A stretch of 64,000 nt of DNA from assembly GCA_037481615.1 (NCBI GenBank), contig JBBFLI010000017.1; one strand, 5' to 3'. Every line of letters starts with the position of its first letter. Position 1 is the first letter of the stretch. Below, piece by piece: positions 60,661-64,000 of the stretch. The notes under the pieces were generated by a model that had not been told where the DNA came from, did not search any database, and worked only from the letters and a program-made list of their open reading frames with translations. The translations under genes were made by a program, and so were the position numbers. Source of the stretch: SpSt-501 sp037481615. Lineage in GTDB: Bacteria; Desulfobacterota; Desulfobacteria; Desulfobacterales; SpSt-501.

Positions 60661-60939
60661 TCAGGCCGCCTTCGACTTCCGGTCCCCCGAATGGCCGTGG
60701 AAGGTCCGGGTCGGGGCGAATTCCCCCAGTTTGTGCCCCACCATGTTCTCCGAGATGAACACGGGGATGAACTTGCGGCCGTTGTGCACGGCGAGCGTCA
60801 GCCCCACCATCTCCGGCACGATCGTCGAGCGGCGCGACCAGGTCTTGATCACCTTGCCGCTGCGCGCCTCCTGGGCCTGCTGAACCTTGCGCAGCAGGCT
60901 GGCATCGACGAAAGGCCCCTTTTTCAACGATCTGGACAT
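60661..60939 (-). CDS. rpsS: 30S ribosomal protein S19
   Basis: 92 residues: MSRSLKKGPFVDASLLRKV, RRSTIVPEMVGLTLAVHNG, HKLGEFAPTRTFHGH. Confidence 0.97.
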   Translation of the reverse strand: MSRSLKKGPFVDASLLRKVQQAQEARSGKVIKTWSRRSTIVPEMVGLTLAVHNGRKFIPVFISENMVGHKLGEFAPTRTFHGHSGDRKSKAA

Positions 60940-61009
60940 CGGCCATCCTCTCTCGCGCCGGCGCCCCGCGGCGCGCCGGACCTCCCCCGAGCGCGCCGCC
61001 TGGACGGCC

Positions 61010-61831
61010 TCAGGATCTGCGTTTCACGATCAGCCGATCGCTCGGCTTGCGTTTGCGCGTCTTGTGCCCCTTGGTCGGCTTGCCCCACGGCGTGCAGGGG
61101 TGCCGTCCGCCCGAGGACTTGCCTTCGCCCCCGCCCATCGGGTGGTCGATGGGGTTCATGGCCACCCCCCGGGTATGGGGCCGGCGGCCTTTCCACCGCG
61201 CCCGGCCCGCCTTGCCGATGGAGACGTTTTCGTGCTGCAGGTTGCCCACCTGCCCTACCGTGGCCCGGCAATCGAGCAGGACCTTGCGCACCTCGTTGGA
61301 AGGCATCTTGAGCAGCGCGTAGTCCCCCTCCTTGGCCATGAGCTGGGCGTAGCTGCCTGCGCTGCGCGCGAGCTGCCCGCCGCGGCCGACGCGCAGCTCG
61401 ATGTTGTGAACCTGGGTCCCGAGCGGGATGTGGCGCAGCGGCAGGCAGTTGCCGGGCCGGATGTCCGCCTCGGGACCGGAGACGACCCGGTCCTCGGGCT
61501 TCAAATCCACGGGGGCGAGGATGTAGCGCTTCTCGCCGTCGGCGTACTGCAGGAGCGCGATCCGCGCCGAGCGGTTGGGGTCGTACTCGATGCCGACCAC
61601 GCGGGCCGGAACGCCGTCCTTGTCGCGCTTGAAGTCGATGCGCCGGTAGTGCCGCTTGTGGCCCCCGCCGCGCGAGCGCGCCGTCAGCCGGCCGTAGACG
61701 TTTCGCCCCCCGCTCTTGCGCAGGGGCTCGAGCAGGCTCTTTTCGGGCTCGGTGCGCGTGATCTCGGACCCGTCGTCGTAGGTCTGGAAGCGGCGCCCCG
61801 GGGAGGTGGGTTTGACCTTTTTCAGTCCCAT
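61010..61831 (-). CDS. rplB: 50S ribosomal protein L2
   Basis: 273 residues: SRGGGHKRHYRRIDFKRDKD, VEYDPNR-like GIEYDPNRSARIALL, and the peptidyl-transferase loop VAMNPIDHPMGGGEGKSSGG with its conserved His. Normal length. Confidence 0.98.
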   Translation of the reverse strand: MGLKKVKPTSPGRRFQTYDDGSEITRTEPEKSLLEPLRKSGGRNVYGRLTARSRGGGHKRHYRRIDFKRDKDGVPARVVGIEYDPNRSARIALLQYADGEKRYILAPVDLKPEDRVVSGPEADIRPGNCLPLRHIPLGTQVHNIELRVGRGGQLARSAGSYAQLMAKEGDYALLKMPSNEVRKVLLDCRATVGQVGNLQHENVSIGKAGRARWKGRRPHTRGVAMNPIDHPMGGGEGKSSGGRHPCTPWGKPTKGHKTRKRKPSDRLIVKRRS

Positions 61832-61844
61832 GCTCGGCTCCTCT

Positions 61845-62132
61845 TCAGGCCCCTTCGAAGAAGTCGATCCGCTCGCCCGGCATCAGCCGCACGATCGCCT
61901 TTTTCCAGTCGCGGCGCTTGCCCTGAACCCGGCCGCGCCGGGTCGCCTTGCCGCGGATCTGCTGTGTGCGCACGGAAGCGACCCGCACGCGGAAGGCCTC
62001 CTCGACGGCGCGCCGGATCTCGATGCGGTTGGCATCGCGGGCGACCTCGAAGGAGACCTGGTTGTAAAGCTCCTTCTGGAGGTTGGTCTTCTCCGTGAGC
62101 AGGGGCCGGATGATGATGTCGGCGTACCTCAT
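61845..62132 (-). CDS. rplW: 50S ribosomal protein L23
   Basis: 95 residues from ATG 62132: IIRPLLTEKTNLQKELYNQV, VASVRTQQIRGKATRRGRVQ. Overlaps the rplD stop by four bases. Confidence 0.96.
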   Translation of the reverse strand: MRYADIIIRPLLTEKTNLQKELYNQVSFEVARDANRIEIRRAVEEAFRVRVASVRTQQIRGKATRRGRVQGKRRDWKKAIVRLMPGERIDFFEGA

Positions 62133-62752
62133 GCGCTCAGCCTCCCTTCGATCGCCGCGACGGCCGGCTGCAGAAGCACGAGGGTCTCGTACTTCAGGAC
62201 ATCGTACACGTTGAGCCCCGCCGTGGGCAGCACCTTGACGCCGGGCACGTTGCGCGCCGAACGCTCGAGCCCCTCGTCCCGCCCCTCGGTGACGATGAGC
62301 GCGTTGCGGAGCTTCAGGGCCTTGAGCGCCGAGACGAAGGCCCGCGTCTTGATCTCCGGCAACTCGAAGCGCTCGAGGACGACGAGCGCGTTCTCCTGGA
62401 GCTTGGCGGTCAGCGCCATCTTCAGCGCCGATCGCCGCACCTGTTTGGGAAGCCGCTGGACATAGCGCCGTCCGTCGGGGCCGAAGACGACGCCGCCGCC
62501 GCGCAGCAGCGGGGATTTGATGTCCCCCCGCCGGGCGCGACCGGTGCCCTTCTGCCGGTAGAGCTTGCGCGTGCTTCCGGCCACCTCGCCGCGGTGCTTC
62601 ACCCGCGGGTTCGCCGAACGCCGGTTGGCGAGCTGCATCGTCACCACGTCGTGCAGCACGTGCGGCTTGACCGAGACGTTGAAGACCGAATCGGCGAGTT
62701 CGAGCCGAGCGACCGGCCGACCCTCCATGTTGCAAACGTCCACTCCTGGCAT
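62129..62752 (-). CDS. rplD: 50S ribosomal protein L4
   Basis: 207 residues from ATG 62752: TRKLYRQKGTGRARRGDIKS and FGPDGRRYVQRLPKQVRRSA. In many bacteria L4 attenuates the S10 operon. Confidence 0.97.
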   Translation of the reverse strand: MPGVDVCNMEGRPVARLELADSVFNVSVKPHVLHDVVTMQLANRRSANPRVKHRGEVAGSTRKLYRQKGTGRARRGDIKSPLLRGGGVVFGPDGRRYVQRLPKQVRRSALKMALTAKLQENALVVLERFELPEIKTRAFVSALKALKLRNALIVTEGRDEGLERSARNVPGVKVLPTAGLNVYDVLKYETLVLLQPAVAAIEGRLSA

Positions 62753-62784
62753 GTTTCCCCCTCGTCCCCGGGAGCCTCGTCCGT

Positions 62785-63429
62785 TCACCGGTTGCGCACG
62801 ATCTTCGGCTTGCGGATGGCGACCAGCCCCGAGGCGGGGCCGGGGACGGCCCCCCGGAGCAGGATCAGGTTCTCCTCGGGCCGGATGTCGACGACCTCCA
62901 GGTTCTGCACCGTCTTGCGCTCGAACCCGAAATGCCCCGGCAGGCCCTTGCCCTTGATCACGCGCGAGGGCCAGGCGCTCGAGCCGATCGATCCGGGGAT
63001 GCGATGGCATTTGCTGCCGTGGGTCGTCCGTCCGCCGCTGAACCCTTCCTTCTTGATCACGCCGGAGAAGCCGCGGCCCTTGCTTCGGCCGCTCACGTCC
63101 ACCCGCTCCCCGACCGAGAAGACGGCATCCACCGTGAGGCGCTGGCCGACCTGGAACGCGCCCGGATCCTCGACGGCGAATTCCTGGAGGTGCCGGAATC
63201 CGGTTCCGCCGGCCTTGCGCAGGTGCCCCTGGAGCGGCCGGGTCAGGCGCCGCGGGGCGACCTCTTCGAACCCGAGCTGCAGCGCGTCGTAGCCGTCGGT
63301 TTCCTTGCGCTTGATCTGGGTCACGACACAGGGCCCGGCCTGGATGACGGTGACCGGCGTCACCCGCCCGTCCTCCGCGAACAGGCTCGTCATCCCCAGC
63401 TTTTTCCCCATCAATCCCTTGCACGTCAT
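62785..63429 (-). CDS. rplC: 50S ribosomal protein L3
   Basis: 214 residues: GLMGKKLGMTSLFAEDGRV, SKGRGFSGVIKKEGFSGGRT, THGSKCHRIPGSIGSSA. Normal length. Confidence 0.97.
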   Translation of the reverse strand: MTCKGLMGKKLGMTSLFAEDGRVTPVTVIQAGPCVVTQIKRKETDGYDALQLGFEEVAPRRLTRPLQGHLRKAGGTGFRHLQEFAVEDPGAFQVGQRLTVDAVFSVGERVDVSGRSKGRGFSGVIKKEGFSGGRTTHGSKCHRIPGSIGSSAWPSRVIKGKGLPGHFGFERKTVQNLEVVDIRPEENLILLRGAVPGPASGLVAIRKPKIVRNR

Positions 63430-63511
63430 CGCGATTCGTCCTTCGGATCCCGCCCCCGACCCCGCCCCCGAACGCCGGGGCCGTCTTGCGGGGTACCGGG
63501 GCTCTTCCGGC

Positions 63512-63817
63512 TCAGAGCTTGATCTCCACGTCCACGCCCGGCGAGAGATCCAGCTTCATCAGCGCATCGACCGTCTGCTGGGTGGGCTCCAGGATATCGA
63601 GCAGCCGCTTGTGGACGCGCATCTCGAACTGTTCGCGCGACTTCTTGTCCACGTGCGGCGAACGCAGCACCGTGTACTTGCTGATGCGCGTGGGCAGCGG
63701 AATGGGCCCGACCACCTTGGCGCCCGTCTTGACCGCCGTGTCGACGATGTCGGCCGCCGACTGATCGAGCAGCTTGTGGTCGTAGGCCTTGAGCCGGATC
63801 CGGATTTTCGTGTTCAT
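63512..63817 (-). CDS. rpsJ: 30S ribosomal protein S10
   Basis: 101 residues from ATG 63817 (NTKIRIRLKAYDHKLLD); ATG 63823 two codons upstream is in frame. PLPTRISKYTVLRSPHVDKK is typical. Only a weak AAGG lies upstream. Confidence 0.97.
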   Translation of the reverse strand: MNTKIRIRLKAYDHKLLDQSAADIVDTAVKTGAKVVGPIPLPTRISKYTVLRSPHVDKKSREQFEMRVHKRLLDILEPTQQTVDALMKLDLSPGVDVEIKL

Positions 63818-63837
63818 GATCATGGATGCGCCCGCCT

Positions 63838-64000
<163 letters not shown>

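Overview
The window is GC-rich by eye and densely coded. It reads as chromosomal DNA of a strict anaerobe that degrades aromatic compounds, most likely a high-GC member of the Desulfobacterota (former Deltaproteobacteria). The reasons are a BamB-type tungsten benzoyl-CoA reductase with its HdrA/HdrD/MvhD-like electron-transfer partners, a glutaryl-CoA dehydrogenase with ETF and ETF-quinone oxidoreductase, an aldehyde:ferredoxin oxidoreductase operon, many ferredoxin-type proteins, and two in-frame UGA codons best read as selenocysteine. No rRNA, tRNA, insertion sequence, integrase or CRISPR array was seen.

Layout. 1-12146 (+): end of a 6-hydroxycyclohexenecarbonyl-CoA dehydrogenase-like gene, then a tight operon of iorAB, a phenylacetate-CoA ligase, a PanE-family reductase, a 2-hydroxyacyl-CoA dehydratase activator, one dehydratase subunit, an ADP-forming acyl-CoA synthetase, an AMP-forming acyl-CoA ligase and a thiolase, closed by an intrinsic terminator. 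12209-15676 (-): a universal stress protein and an AOR operon (zinc ribbon, tungsten subunit, Fe-S subunit, MoaD-like carrier). 15870-19720 (+): an IclR regulator with palindromic sites at its own start and in the AOR promoter, an M24 peptidase and an adenine deaminase. 19725-24524: ChrB-like protein, MFS transporter, ATC-hydrolase-like protein, Fe-S protein, ZIP and LysE transporters. 24640-33305 (-): bamBCDEF followed by fdhD. 33596-37959: a thioesterase, then an ACT protein, two histidine kinases and a response regulator. 38290-40067 (+): a ferredoxin and an FAD oxidoreductase. 40092-45119 (-): acyl-CoA dehydrogenase, etfBA, ETF-QO and a CMD-family protein. 45262-48296 (-): a DctPQM TRAP transporter. 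48484-49479 (+): a thioredoxin-fold protein. 49549-64000 (-): the S10-spc-alpha ribosomal supercluster from the end of tuf to rplQ.

How it may work together (inference): aryl-pyruvates are oxidised to aryl-acetyl-CoA (IorAB, with CoA ligases and the ADP-forming synthetase), or reduced, activated and dehydrated to aryl-acrylyl-CoA and shortened by the thiolase toward benzoyl-CoA. BamBCDEF reduces benzoyl-CoA. The dehydrogenase at the left edge and the acyl-CoA dehydrogenase/ETF/ETF-QO set serve the lower pathway down to glutaryl-CoA and the quinone pool. An AGCT-N7-AGCT-like motif recurs before bamB, before the ferredoxin/FAD pair and before the TRAP operon, which suggests one regulon.
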